A DNA stretch of 64,000 bases from Adineta ricciae (lineage: Eukaryota > Rotifera > Eurotatoria > Adinetida > Adinetidae). The stretch's first letter is position 1, and every line of letters starts with the position of its first letter. The notes under the pieces were generated by a model. That model did no database searches. It was not told the origin of the DNA and saw nothing but the letters and a program-made list of their open reading frames with translations. The stretch spans positions 1-64,000 of the forward strand of contig CAJNOJ010000154.1 in assembly GCA_905250025.1 (NCBI GenBank), given 5' to 3'. A program made the translations under genes and the position numbers. Shown here piece by piece: positions 32,919-44,700 of the stretch.

Positions 32919-33492
32919 TTTTGCGATGGCTCGTGATGGTGTTTTCCCATTCTCACGCTACCTTCGATGGATATTCAAACCAACGAAAACACCTTTGGGG
33001 AATGTTCTATTCGTTTTTCTGATCGATTCAACTCTTCTCTTACTTCAACTATTGTCCACAACTGCATTCGCTGCAATCATCGCGATTGCTACGCTTGGTT
33101 ATCAAGTTTCGTATCTAATTCCTATTTTCCTCCGATGTACATCTGCGCGAAAGAAATTCCCTCGTGGCGAATTCAATCTCGGTCGATTCGGTGTGCCCAT
33201 CGCCATCATTTCATCGATTTGGTTGACAATCACGTCCACTATCATGCTTTTTCCGGCAAATTATCCGATAACGAAAAAGAATATGAATTACGCGGTTGCG
33301 GTCATCGGTGGTGTTGCCATTATTGCTTCATTGTACTGGATATTCTCTGCCCGACACTCGTTTGCTGGACCGAAACGAACGGACACTGATCCCAGTCCGT
33401 TACCTCCAGGACATATAACTGCTGAAGATGCGGTGAAAGAATCAATCTTAACAGCACCACCGTCGCCGGAAACGAGAGATTCGCGAATGTAA
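32919..33492 (+). CDS. APC amino acid permease, copy A last exon
   Basis: Same 574-nt last exon as copy B (24142-24715), preceded by the same acceptor (GTTATAG). It completes the copy A gene that begins at 10798 and is separated from it only by assembly order. Encodes the C-terminal membrane segments and the tail ending SPETRDSRM. Differences from copy B are few and mostly silent. Confidence 0.82.
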
Positions 33493-33523
33493 TATCGATC
33501 GATGATTCCCTGAATAAACAGTT

Positions 33524-36500
33524 TTATTGGCTTTGTTTAGAAAGAAAAGAAAATGATGATAGGAAACTTTCTTTGTCGTCCATAAATTTGACAATGACCC
33601 GTTGAAAATAATGTAGAAAATTTAGATCATGGTTGACGTGAATGTTATGTGTTAGTTCATGACAAAAAATCAGAAAATAAAAATTCATTATCGGACGGAT
33701 GACTGAATGATTTTTCGCTAAGTCACTAGCGAAGACTTGTTCAAAGTAGCGAAGATTGAAAAACAATGCACCATTATTGTTGAACGCAATGCGTGCTAAA
33801 CAGAAAACGGAGTCATCAAACCAAATGAGAAATCTGTCTTACCACTATTAATATCACGGAAAAGATGAACTACCGATACGGACATGTGAAAGACTTGTTG
33901 AGCAAGTGAAGACAAGATGTACGCGAATTGTTCACCTTGTTCGATCATTAGATCTGTTACGTGAACAGTTTTATCGATGTAGAGCGGAATGTTATGAAAG
34001 AGGATCGGATGACGGATCATATTTGAGGATGGAACGTATTCGCATAGATTGTTACTTTCGTATTTCGAATATTCCGAGTGTTGAAATTCATTTTCAGAAT
34101 ATGATCGACCTGTTTGCGTCAGTTGATCGACATCAATTGGACTCTCCCCGAAATCGGATATACCAGTTCGTTCGATATTACTCGAATGCTTTTCAATGGT
34201 CGGAGAGAAGAAACTAAACATGGCAATTTTGCATACAGATGTCAGACGATAGATGATTTACTCTTTTAAACTTTGAACAAACTCATTGGATGCTTTTTCG
34301 ATTGTTTCTTGATAATAAGGATCGAATTTCCAGGATTGATTTTGTACATTAGGCTGCGGCTTGATCTGTTCATTTCGTACGACTAATTTCGTAGCTAAAG
34401 GGAAAAAATCAAACGAATTGTGAGTTAGGATAGTAGGACACTTACGTTTCTGCTTCAGTAATCTGTCCACAGGTATTCCACGTCGTTTCAGTGTCTCTAA
34501 AGGCGATGACAGTTTATCACTAATCGAATGCACTAACGTTTCAAGTGGTTTTCGATGAACGAATCGAATTAGTTCACTGGCAATATCAATGTAATCAAGT
34601 GTTGAAAGATCTCGATGAATGTATAGATTGACCTGGTTTTTGTCATGTTCCAGGACACACGAACTACAATCCGTCGACTTGAAAGAAAAACTAGGAATGC
34701 GCATGCGTACGAAGGATATCTTACATCTAAGGCAATTGTTCGATGTTCAAAGGTGATTTCACATCGAATTCCTTCACTTTCATAAACAGATAAATGCTTT
34801 CGTAATAAATCGAGATGTTTTTCATCAATATTCTCTAAATATTCTCCCTAAGAATGCACCACAATCAGTTTTGCAGGAATAACTGATTAATCTTACTCGT
34901 TTATTAACAAATAACATATCCAGACGATGATTTATCAATTCACATAACGTTTTGCTTCGTTGAGTTGCAAAAACTTTTCCTAAAGTCCATTTTCATAAGT
35001 CAATTCAATCCAAAAGATAACCGACCTGTATGCATCAGAGCTCGCAGAATCGATTCAGATAACCATTTCGCTCCGAAAGCTTCATATAACTTAATCAGAT
35101 CTGTCTCATCCGGTGCACACAACGGTCGAAGATCAATCGCAGATTGATGATCATCATCCAGATAAATTTCGCTCGGTTTCGTCACTCGAAATACATTTTC
35201 ATTCGTTCCATCCGAATGTTTAATTGTCTGATATCCTAAGCACCATGGCTGATCGATCAAACGGCTTTTTAATGGTTCATAACGAAATCTTTCTTTGATA
35301 TTCGGAATCACTGCTAGTTGTTTCAAACAGTTGGTGTAAACGCGTAATTTCGTCTTGAGCATTTCGTCTGGTTGTGCGAAGTAAGACGATTGCCGTTCGA
35401 TTAGTAAGTCGGCGAGTACCTCTGCTGATGGAGTCGAAACAACTCCAATACTAAATAGAAATGAATTCGCTTCAGGACCATAGTCAATATAATCAATCAG
35501 ACCGGCTGCTGCCTTATCATCGTCATCAGGAGATAAGTTATTCGAACGAATGAATACTTGGGATGGCTTGGAATAAGAATTTGATAGAGGAATAAAAGAA
35601 TTACTGGCAACTTTTTCAATGAATGTTTTATTAAGACCGTCGAGTTTGTTTAAGTATGAAAAATATATTGGGGCAGATTCAACTGTCAAGATTTGATCGC
35701 GTTTATTCATTAGTACATCGAATGCTGTTTGCAAATCTGGACGGGATTTGATTCCAAGTAAACTGGTGTCAAAAGAATGTGAAAAACACTGAATGACTTT
35801 GGGTAACAATGACGGACACAATGGACTTAATTCTATGATAAAAAGAAGAGAAGTTATATGCATAGTAGAAGAAGTCTATTTACCTTTGAAAACGGATTCA
35901 GGAGTTGTTAGAATCACTTCTGACGACTGCTCGATTTTCGGCGACGAGGAGGGTAGAAAAGGTGTTTTAACTGGATTGCTTTTCCAAGATTCTAAGTAAT
36001 ATTTTCGAAAATTTTCTGCAAAGTAGATCAACGCTAATGGCAGTTCATAATCAGATTGTACTTTCGATTTCTGCTCGTGTTCTTGTACAATTCGACTAAT
36101 CAGATCGTGCAAATCAGGTGCTTTTTTAACGCCAAGCTCTTTCAGTAACATATATTCTTCTGAAAATGGATTTATACCCACCCAATCGATAATAAGCAAT
36201 TCTGGCCAATCAAGGTCCTTCGCAACAGATGGAAAATGAAGTTGATTGCCTTTGTATTTACGCTTCAATTCGCCATTGGATTGCAACGTTGTTCCTAAAT
36301 GAATTACAAATACTATCGAACTCTTTAGTAATTGATCTTACCTGTAAGGCAAGGTATATTTCTCAAAGCGTTGATATCTCCATCACTCATAGTTTGCCGT
36401 TGTTTCAATAGATCCTGAATGAAATTTTGCAATGACTGATCATCATTAGTCAGATCCATTGATTCCATGAAACTTGCGTGGAACGTTCGACATCCGATTG

Positions 36501-38720
36501 ATCTGAGGAACTCGACTGATTGTGAATTATCATCGGGGAATATTTGAGACACAGTAGGCAAATGCACGGATAAATTTGCGGAGGGAATAAAAGATTCTTG
36601 AGGCAATTTCATTCCTTGATTTGTTGAAATGCATTTCAATTTGGAAAGAATGACTTTAATTTGATTGAGTTCATCGTTATGAAATTGTGTCCAATGTTGA
36701 TAGAAAAAATTGAGAAGAATCTTCGATGTAATTTCATTCTCGAATAGATGGTGCTGACTACCAGGAAGATAAAAGTGGATTAAATTTCTCATCGGAACTT
36801 TCGATAGTGATAATTTCCGTTGTAAATCATCTTGAGATATGTGATTTCCAACATTCGATGGCAAGACGTTCTTTGGCAATGGAATGACTGAGGGTAGATT
36901 GAAAGCAGTGTAGAATTGAACGTTTTCTAGTTCAATGATCGAGGATTCGGGTGTTTCACGATAATAAATTTCCGAAAAGATCTGTTTGATATAAGACTTA
37001 TCTTCGACCTCATTCGTACATAACCAATGAAGTAATTCAACCAACTCATCGAATACAAAAACGGATTCGCGAATCTTTTCGACAACTATTTCGGTCGGTA
37101 GCTCCTGAACTCGACCATGATGCTTTAATATCTGAATAAAATCGGCTTGGCTAATTGTATACGGAATCAACGGCATAGTCAGAAAGTTTTCCATATGTTT
37201 TGAATTGCTAACATATGCTTGTCGAGATGAAATCAACGAAAGTTGAGTATCCGATGGACATCGTCGAATGGGCACAAGGAGATCTCTATCAGATGCGAGA
37301 AAACCATCGAGAAGAAATTCACCTTAAAAACCTAACAAATAATTCTTTGCATATTTTTGTATGTTCATACCTATCGCTTTGTTTGGTGCAGATGTTTGAA
37401 AAGCATACAACGAAAGAACGATGTAGAGATGCTGTGGATGATGATTGACAATTTCAAGCATTGATTGATCGTAAACTAATCGGAGAATATGTCCGATGGA
37501 TTTAAGAAGTTGTTGGTTCCATTTCGAGATGTATGGATCTTGCAAATCGATATTTTCACGTTCGATTGTGGGAACTAAGTGGCTATAAATGTGCATTCCA
37601 ACACTTGTGGATTGATGTGTTCCTAAACCAATGAAGATTTGTCCTGATGGAGAATATTTTCCCTGTGAATGTCTCAACGGAATTAGATCTCTGAAGATTT
37701 GATCGCTCCATTGTTCGCTTTCGAACATCTACAAGACGAAAAAGTCAGGTGGGAGAGTTTTGCGAATAAAGTAGAACGTACTCGATTCGATGGAAATAGA
37801 AGTTCAATATGGATAAGCGATGGTAAACGTTTTTTGAGGACATTTTCGATCTGTTGATGAAAATCTTCATCAAGTTTCACTTTTGATTCGACATCTATAT
37901 GCATCAAGGTAATCGATGGGCCGGTTAAAATTTTGAACGTTTGCTCCGTCTGAGTTAATGATTTAAAACGAAGAAAACTATGCAGATTACTTGTTTCTGT
38001 TAATTCCGTTGACGATAAGGGTTTCTTTGTTTTATTAACTTGAAAAATATGGAGACTATTGATTTGTATAATAACTTCATTAATATATTTAGTAAATGAG
38101 AGAACTTTGGTTAAAAAAGCTTTCAATCGTGTTAAATTTAAATAAGGTGTTGTTTGGTTGTCATCGGGTATTACTTGCAGAATGTATTTATTTTTCATTG
38201 GAAGAATAACCGAAGTTAATCGTTCGTGGAACGGTAGTTCTTTTCGAAATGTTGTTAAGGATTTACCATTTTGCCAAACAAAAGCTAAGCAATGTTTGCC
38301 AGATTGAATCATTGGCTTTTCTGAATAGGAAAAAACTGAGAAGAAACCAACACCGAATTGTCCAATGGCGTCGATATTCGTATTGCCTTCAGCGATGGTT
38401 ATCACGCGTTTCCAATCGTCTTCGGTAAACGTATTTCCGTTATTTATCGTACGAATTTCTGTTATTTCACAATTATGAAAATCATTTTCAGTTGCATTTT
38501 GTGGAATTTCTTTTGAGTTACATTTTATTTGAAGAATGAACGACGTTGCGTGTGCATCATCAGAATTTTGAATCAATTCACGATAAACAACAAAATCAGA
38601 GGAATATCTTGCTAGCATTTTATCAATTAACATTCGTTGATTGACTTCCACGCGATCTTCGACGCCTTCATTGATAATTTTCAACCATAAATCATCTGAT
38701 GATAAGTTTTCTTCGTTCAT
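33524..38720 (-). CDS. Large GHKL (HSP90-like) ATPase with C-terminal HExxH, copy A
   Basis: Allele of 24750-29953 with the same exon plan. N-box, NNGNTF and IGQFGVGFFSVF motifs and the C-terminal CHELTHN are all present. Start taken at MNEENLSSDD (38720); copy B's extra MADE is absent here. An apparent frame break near 37324-37372 is a 48-nt intron (GTATGA...TTTTTAAG) whose copy B counterpart is 51 nt and stop-free. No real lesion is seen, so both alleles look functional. About 1.57 k residues expected. The stop is about 30 nt from the convergent APC stop. Confidence 0.73.
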
Positions 38721-39954
38721 TTCAATGTCTACTGAAATATTTAACTTTTCATTTAATAAAAAAATAAAATATGAGTCACACAGTACAAATTTCACGAGCA
38801 TACGAAAACAATAAAAGGTAGAAAAGCAATATGCCGTCGTGCAGTAATGCCAACCATGCTCCTTAATTCAATTTCAAACTGAATTGTGCATCTACGTATA
38901 TTTAGCTTTTGAGAAACGAAAATTTCATCGATTTTAATTCTGATTGAAAACGACAGTCATTCACATTAGAAGCGAAATCACCAATCAGAGAAAAAGAAGA
39001 GCCTCTTTGATCACTCAGAAGTGTCGCTATTGTACAAAGGTATAGAGAAAGAAGAAATGTGGAAATATTATGAGTATAATCGATGACAGTCATATTATCT
39101 GATTTATAATAGCTCATGGAATCAGTATGATCGAGATTAGAGCGTTGGTCTAATCGCATTCACTGCCGATGTATTCAAGGTCTGCTAAAAGGCATCCTAC
39201 GCGGCTGACTCATGAAACAGCGCACAAAAAAAAATGCAAAACTCTTGTGTAAAGTTGCAATGCAATTATTCGTGATAAGAGACATGACATCAGATGAAAG
39301 TGTTGAAGAAACAAAAGCAAGTTACGCTGGAAGAAAAAAAGTCGATGTTTGGGCATTTATTTTTTCTTTTTACTTTCGATTGCATTCGTCAAACAAGACA
39401 AACATCTCGAAAGGTAAAAAATCTATAACGATTGCGTGTTTTTTAACGAGGAAAGCGCCACTGATTCAACCTGGAAAGATTTCTAGAGTAAATCAGAAGG
39501 CTTGAATTGATAACGATATGCATGTCACCGAAAGATTGTCAAAATACATACCGAACTCGGCAACGAAATAGTATCTTCCAGTTAATAGTTGTAGAAAATA
39601 CCAGTAAGTGAAGTTGTTAGATGAAGATCCTCTCGTGTTCTCGTATCATATAAAGATCGGTATCGTAACGTAACGTCGCAAATAAGAAAATATCGATAAG
39701 GTCGAAATCACAGAGTGAAAGAACAAATATCTATATATAATATCTCTCTTACAGTATGTAACTACCAGTAAAATAGTGATAATGTATTTCAATATAAAAT
39801 GCTATACCGACAGATTGGAGAGACATGCGGGGGTAATAAAATGTTAATCTTTCGCTGCTCCCGCAACTGTTTCATCGGTAAAGATATTGTTCATTAACTT
39901 AGCGAACAACGAAATACATCATCGCCTTTTTTTCGTTTCTACCAGTAATCAGAA
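38721..39954. promoter_or_regulatory. Bidirectional intergenic region, GHKL ATPase / WWE-ART, copy A
   Basis: Allelic to 29954-31245, with several indels. A TATAAAA-like box near 39795 and the CCAG acceptor-like tract before the ATG are kept. Open frame at 39212-39505 is not frame-conserved with copy B. Confidence 0.35.
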
Positions 39955-40965
39955 ATGGCAACAGTCGATGAGTACAAACAAGTAGTTGCATGGCAGTTCG
40001 GTGCGCACGGTAGTCTTCAGCCAGTCAACTCAACAGATCTCGAATGGACACCATACGAAACTACCATTAGTGATATAATTGAAAATGCGTTTCAAGAACG
40101 CCAAGAGCGTGTCGTTATTGGTGATTATTACATCGACTTTACGCATGATCCAATACTACAAATAAGCAAATATGATAAAAATTGTAAGACGCCGGTCAGA
40201 CGACAAAATGGCTTGCAAGATTCAAACTCAATAAAACGTTTAGAACGTTTCAGTGTTGCCGAAAAGCCCAAAGTTAAATCCATGAAAAGTTCTAGTGTGG
40301 ATATATCTCCTTTTATCGCTGAATGGATCCGTCGAAATCCAAATCACAAATTCAAAGGAAACATTGTGGAACTTTTAGCAACTGGTCTTGCAAAAGAAGC
40401 TAGACTAATCGGGAAAACTGACCAAACAAAGCGCATTCTTGAGCGTATCGAAAAATCCAAAGGTGCTTCTCACGACGAACTAGCAAGATTATGTGTGATT
40501 ATTTATACGGAAGACACATGGATTTACAAGACAGTTAACGCTGTTCTACGCGAAGAAGATATGACCAAGGTGGACACATTGGGTCCATTTTGTTATTTAG
40601 TCCATATGTACTTATGCGCACCTCATACGAGAAAAAAGGGTGAACAGATTGTCTATCGAAGCATGAATTTGAAGCCTGAAGACATCGAGATATACAAGGA
40701 ATCAGTCGGTCAAGTTAGATGTTGGCTTGGATTTTCGTCGACAAGCCGAAACAGAGCTCAAGCTTTTGTTGCAAACACTCTGTTCATTATCCGATTTGAA
40801 GGGGAAATCTCACAGCGATTTCCCGGCAGAGAGATATCCAGTCTATCGGCATATCCAACAGAAGAAGAGGTGTTGCTTTATCCAGGTGCTGATTTTCGTG
40901 TTGAAGAAGTGGAAGAGAACGTGGGGACTGGAAGACAAACCGTCGTTCGTCTATGTCTTATGTGA
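39955..40965 (+). CDS. WWE domain - ADP-ribosyltransferase (R-S-E class), copy A
   Basis: 336-aa allele of 31246-32256. WWE core and the R235, S262-T-S264 and E303-x-E305 residues are identical. Replacements such as K9Q, A17H and E147K (codon region GLAKEAR) lie outside the catalytic motifs. Same neighbours and strand as copy B. Confidence 0.85.
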   Translation: MATVDEYKQVVAWQFGAHGSLQPVNSTDLEWTPYETTISDIIENAFQERQERVVIGDYYIDFTHDPILQISKYDKNCKTPVRRQNGLQDSNSIKRLERFSVAEKPKVKSMKSSSVDISPFIAEWIRRNPNHKFKGNIVELLATGLAKEARLIGKTDQTKRILERIEKSKGASHDELARLCVIIYTEDTWIYKTVNAVLREEDMTKVDTLGPFCYLVHMYLCAPHTRKKGEQIVYRSMNLKPEDIEIYKESVGQVRCWLGFSSTSRNRAQAFVANTLFIIRFEGEISQRFPGREISSLSAYPTEEEVLLYPGADFRVEEVEENVGTGRQTVVRLCLM

Positions 40966-41490
40966 ACAGTGCTATTTCCTTTAAGCTTACGCGCCCATTT
41001 CACGATGTTTGGCACGAAAAGTGTACGAAAGAAAAGCCATGCTGCGTTATTCGATCGATCATAAAATGCAGTTCCCATACAAGAAACTTCTATCTATAAA
41101 AGTTACACGATACTTCTCACAGCTAGAGTGGATCTCTATCTTATCAACGATAAATTTAATAGTATTTTAGATAGAACTCAGAGAACTCCAGATTTCGAGA
41201 TGAGATTACACAACGGAAGAGAGGATACAGTGCCTAAGTATCGCATCTTAAGCTACTCTTCACGTCGTAATAATCGGATATGTAGTTAAAACTAATGTCG
41301 TCAGCGATTCGCTTATTTTCACGAAGAAAAACTCTAGGTAAAATCCACACCCTCACTTTTTTTTAGAAAAATCTCAAGACTAATCACATATTGTTTATAG
41401 ACATTTCCATCTTGAATATATCTCTGTTTCTATTGACTAATTTTAGTATACTATAATTGAAGCACTAAACGGAAAACATATCCATCAACT
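40966..41490. other. Intergenic / NACHT 5' region, copy A
   Basis: Allelic to 32257-32781; no gene seen. Confidence 0.45.
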
Positions 41491-41591
41491 ATGGACTCTG
41501 AATCAGTTCAAAAGGTCGTAGAGGAACTATTTACATTTAGTATTCTTATTGCTGATACCGAAGAATGGGACTTCATTTCAGCCAGACTGGC
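41491..41591 (+). CDS. NACHT-HEAT protein, first 34 codons, copy A
   Basis: Start of the copy A allele, with two distinguishing changes from copy B (TTTACATTT and ATTCTT). Cut by the 'n' at 41592. The gene resumes at 58149 after about 401 missing bases (equivalent to 41814-42214). Confidence 0.8.
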
Positions 41592-41592
41592 N
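41592..41592. other. Contig junction (single n), misordered
   Basis: Left is copy A at NACHT codon 34; right steps back to the NACHT 5' flank of copy B. The 221 bases after the n repeat 32662-32882. Confidence 0.85.
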
Positions 41593-41712
41593 ATCTCAAG
41601 ACTAATCACATATTGTTAATAGACATTACCATCTTGAATATATCTCTGTTTCTATTGACTAATTTTAGTATACTATAATTGAAGCACTAAACGGAAAACA
41701 TATCCATCAACT

Positions 41713-44700
41713 ATGGACTCTGAATCAGTTCAAAAGGTCGTAGAGGAACTATTTGCATTTAGTATACTTATTGCTGATACCGAAGAATGGGACTTCATTT
41801 CAGCCAGACTGGCAACTATCATTCATCTGTTGACGGCTTCGACGCACAATATTGATGCATACACACTAAGTGACACTTTGGAAAATCTGATTGAATACGC
41901 CAATGTATTACGAAGCTGCAATGAAAAGAAAAAGCAAAGCGAAGACATGATGACGATTGATGTGTCAAGATCATTATTTACTCAGCAGCAAATCAGAAGT
42001 ACGTTACTGAGCATGGTGTCACGTTTATCAATGATCGAATTTATTCTCACTAATGATCATAACCGGAAGAACCGAGCACTAATTGCTACGTTCCATGAGT
42101 TACAAATACTTCGACAGATGATGCATCAGCGAGAGAAGAGCTTACGCACACACATAGTAGACCATGGCGCAACCACGAACTCATCCATGGATGTCACTTC
42201 TCTCCATAAAAAACATTTTAACGTCATTATGCCTTACTTAAAGCAGTGTAGTTCTTTTTACGGCACCATATCTATAACTGCTTTGGAAGCGGATATTGTT
42301 GTTGAAACGGCCCGTAATTTTTACAAAGCTTCTGCAACCGATTTAAACAAACTCAAAGCGAACTGGCGATCATTCGATATTCCACTAAGTGAATGTTTCA
42401 TTGACCTGCAGACTGAAAAAACGACGTCATTCGAACGTAATGCCGCTCGACAGTTGCTAACAGGAAATCGATTCGCTGCATTTTTCAGTTCGGTTACCGA
42501 ACACAAGCAGAAAAAAATATGGATGAACCGCTTGCTTGATACACCCTACATGTTATCAATAGTGAATAGTGATCGATATGCAATCAAAGATGAGTATCAC
42601 TCGTCAGATATCATACAAGTTTTGCGTGAAAATCGTTGGGTAGTGGCTTTAGGTCATCCAGGAAGTGGCAAATCAACATTGTCACAGTGGGTTGCTTTAC
42701 AATCAGCCCAAGGTATAATGAATAAAAAAGAAACGACCGATTTTGGTCCGGCTCGAATACCGATATTGATTCGTATAGCAGAGTTTGCCGAAGCTCTTCG
42801 TGAAAACGATACTTTGAGTCTATTCGATCATATCGGCCATCACACGTGGTTCGGTAAATATTTTCGATCTGAAGAATCGACAAGCACTTCAGCTTTATCA
42901 CAATTAGCAGCAGCTTTACAAGATTATGTCAGACAAGGTCAAGCAGTGGTCATTATCGATGGCTTGGATGAGATTTCTGTATCCGATCAGCGTGCTAAGA
43001 TTCTTCATTGTTTGGAAACGTTTATTCACACGCATATCCGGGCACCTTCACTTCGATCTGTAATGGATGATCCTAATTTTGTCCGGCACATCGATAAACC
43101 AGCGGAAACTGGTGGTAATCAAATACTGATCACCAGTCGTATTGTCGGATACCACGCGGCACCACTTACGGGACAGTTCTCACATTACATCATTCAACCA
43201 TTGAGTTCAAAACTCATGCAAGCCTTTGTTGACTATTGGTTTTACCATATTCATGCAAATATCCGTTCCATACTCGTATCTTCTAACGCTGAAATTTTAC
43301 TTGATGATAGTGTATGGCAAGATCATGCTGAACCATTGAAGACACAATTAGAAGATCGAAATTCTGAACTGCGAGAGTTAGCGTCGAATCCTTTTCTTAT
43401 GTCATTAATCTGTCACATTGCCTTTGAATCAAATGATGCAGCATTGCCAACCAAACGTGTTCAATTATACGAACGTGCAATTAATTCAATATTATCGACA
43501 TGGAATGGACATGGATTAAATATTAATGAAAGCAAGCTTTTATGGATTTTAGGCGATGTTGCCGAAGACATTCATAAAAATTCACCTTCGGGATTAATCT
43601 CAGAAGAAATTCTCTTAAGAAGATGCGCCTCGTCTATTCAATCCTACGAAAATATAAAGCGACCCACAGATGACGACAGTGAAAGATTCAAGAACGAGGC
43701 TATGCGTTTCGTAGAGATTGTGCGTAACGATGTTGGCATTTTAGTTTGTCGCAGTCAGTCGATGTATGGATTTCTTCATCGAACTCTACAAGAATATTTT
43801 GCCGGTCTGAATTTCGTCGACAAGAGAAAATTGAAAAAGGAAAATCAATCGATGGCATTTAGTGCAACTCAAGCAATAGCTCGCTCTCTTTGTGAACATA
43901 TAAGTGACATTAGGTTTCGAGTTCCTTTAATTCTTGCTTTCAGCATGCTTAGCGAACGTGATGATTTTGAAGCTTACTGCGAAGCTTTTTTTGCCGAAGC
44001 AGCACGTGAACTTGACAGTTTCCTACCATTAGGGACATTATTTTTCGTGCTATGTGATAGAGATTTCGTCAATTATCCATCAAATGGCATTATGTTCAAG
44101 GCTTTGGATAAAATCTTAGTAGCAGCCGGTCGCGACAACTGGTACTCAACTTCCGAAGCATTGTTCTCAACATTTCAGGATTCGATTCAAACATTACCGA
44201 AATCCTGTATGTCGGAATGGGTACATCATGTTTTATTATCCGAATCACGTCAGTCATTCGTGAGCACTACTGCACTGTGTAATTTAATAAGTGATCAATT
44301 ATATTCTGATAAAATATACAAACATGACAATGTTCCCGGTGTAGAGTGTGACAATGACGACGACGAGAAAGAAGATGAGAATGATGATGATAATGATTTT
44401 TCCAGTAGTGAAGCGTATGACGATGATTTAATCGACACACACAAATATGAATGGCTCGATAAGACAGTATGCGACAACCTTTATCTCAAATTAGACTTTC
44501 ATCAGGCACAAAATGACTTCTCTCTGGACAGATTATTTGTTCACATGTCGTTCATTAATAGGCAACTATTACCGACGCCACATAATAGTCTGAAAACTTT
44601 CTTCACGACAGGAAGTTGTACTCAAAGTGATATCCACCCGACAGTCCTGGCATTAATTATTGCATTGTATGGAGGATTAGCAAAGTCAAGAAACGTGATT

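Larger units (their letters stand above)
32884..41591. repeat. Homologous block 2, copy A (partner 24107-32882)
   Basis: Colinear allelic counterpart, with point changes and small indels, starting in APC intron 5 and ending in the NACHT gene at codon 34. Confidence 0.85.

Noticed and set aside
37324..37728. Apparent frameshift and truncation in copy A of the GHKL ATPase
   Set aside because: Explained by a 48-nt intron with GTATGA donor and TTTTTAAG acceptor, matched by a 51-nt intron in copy B.
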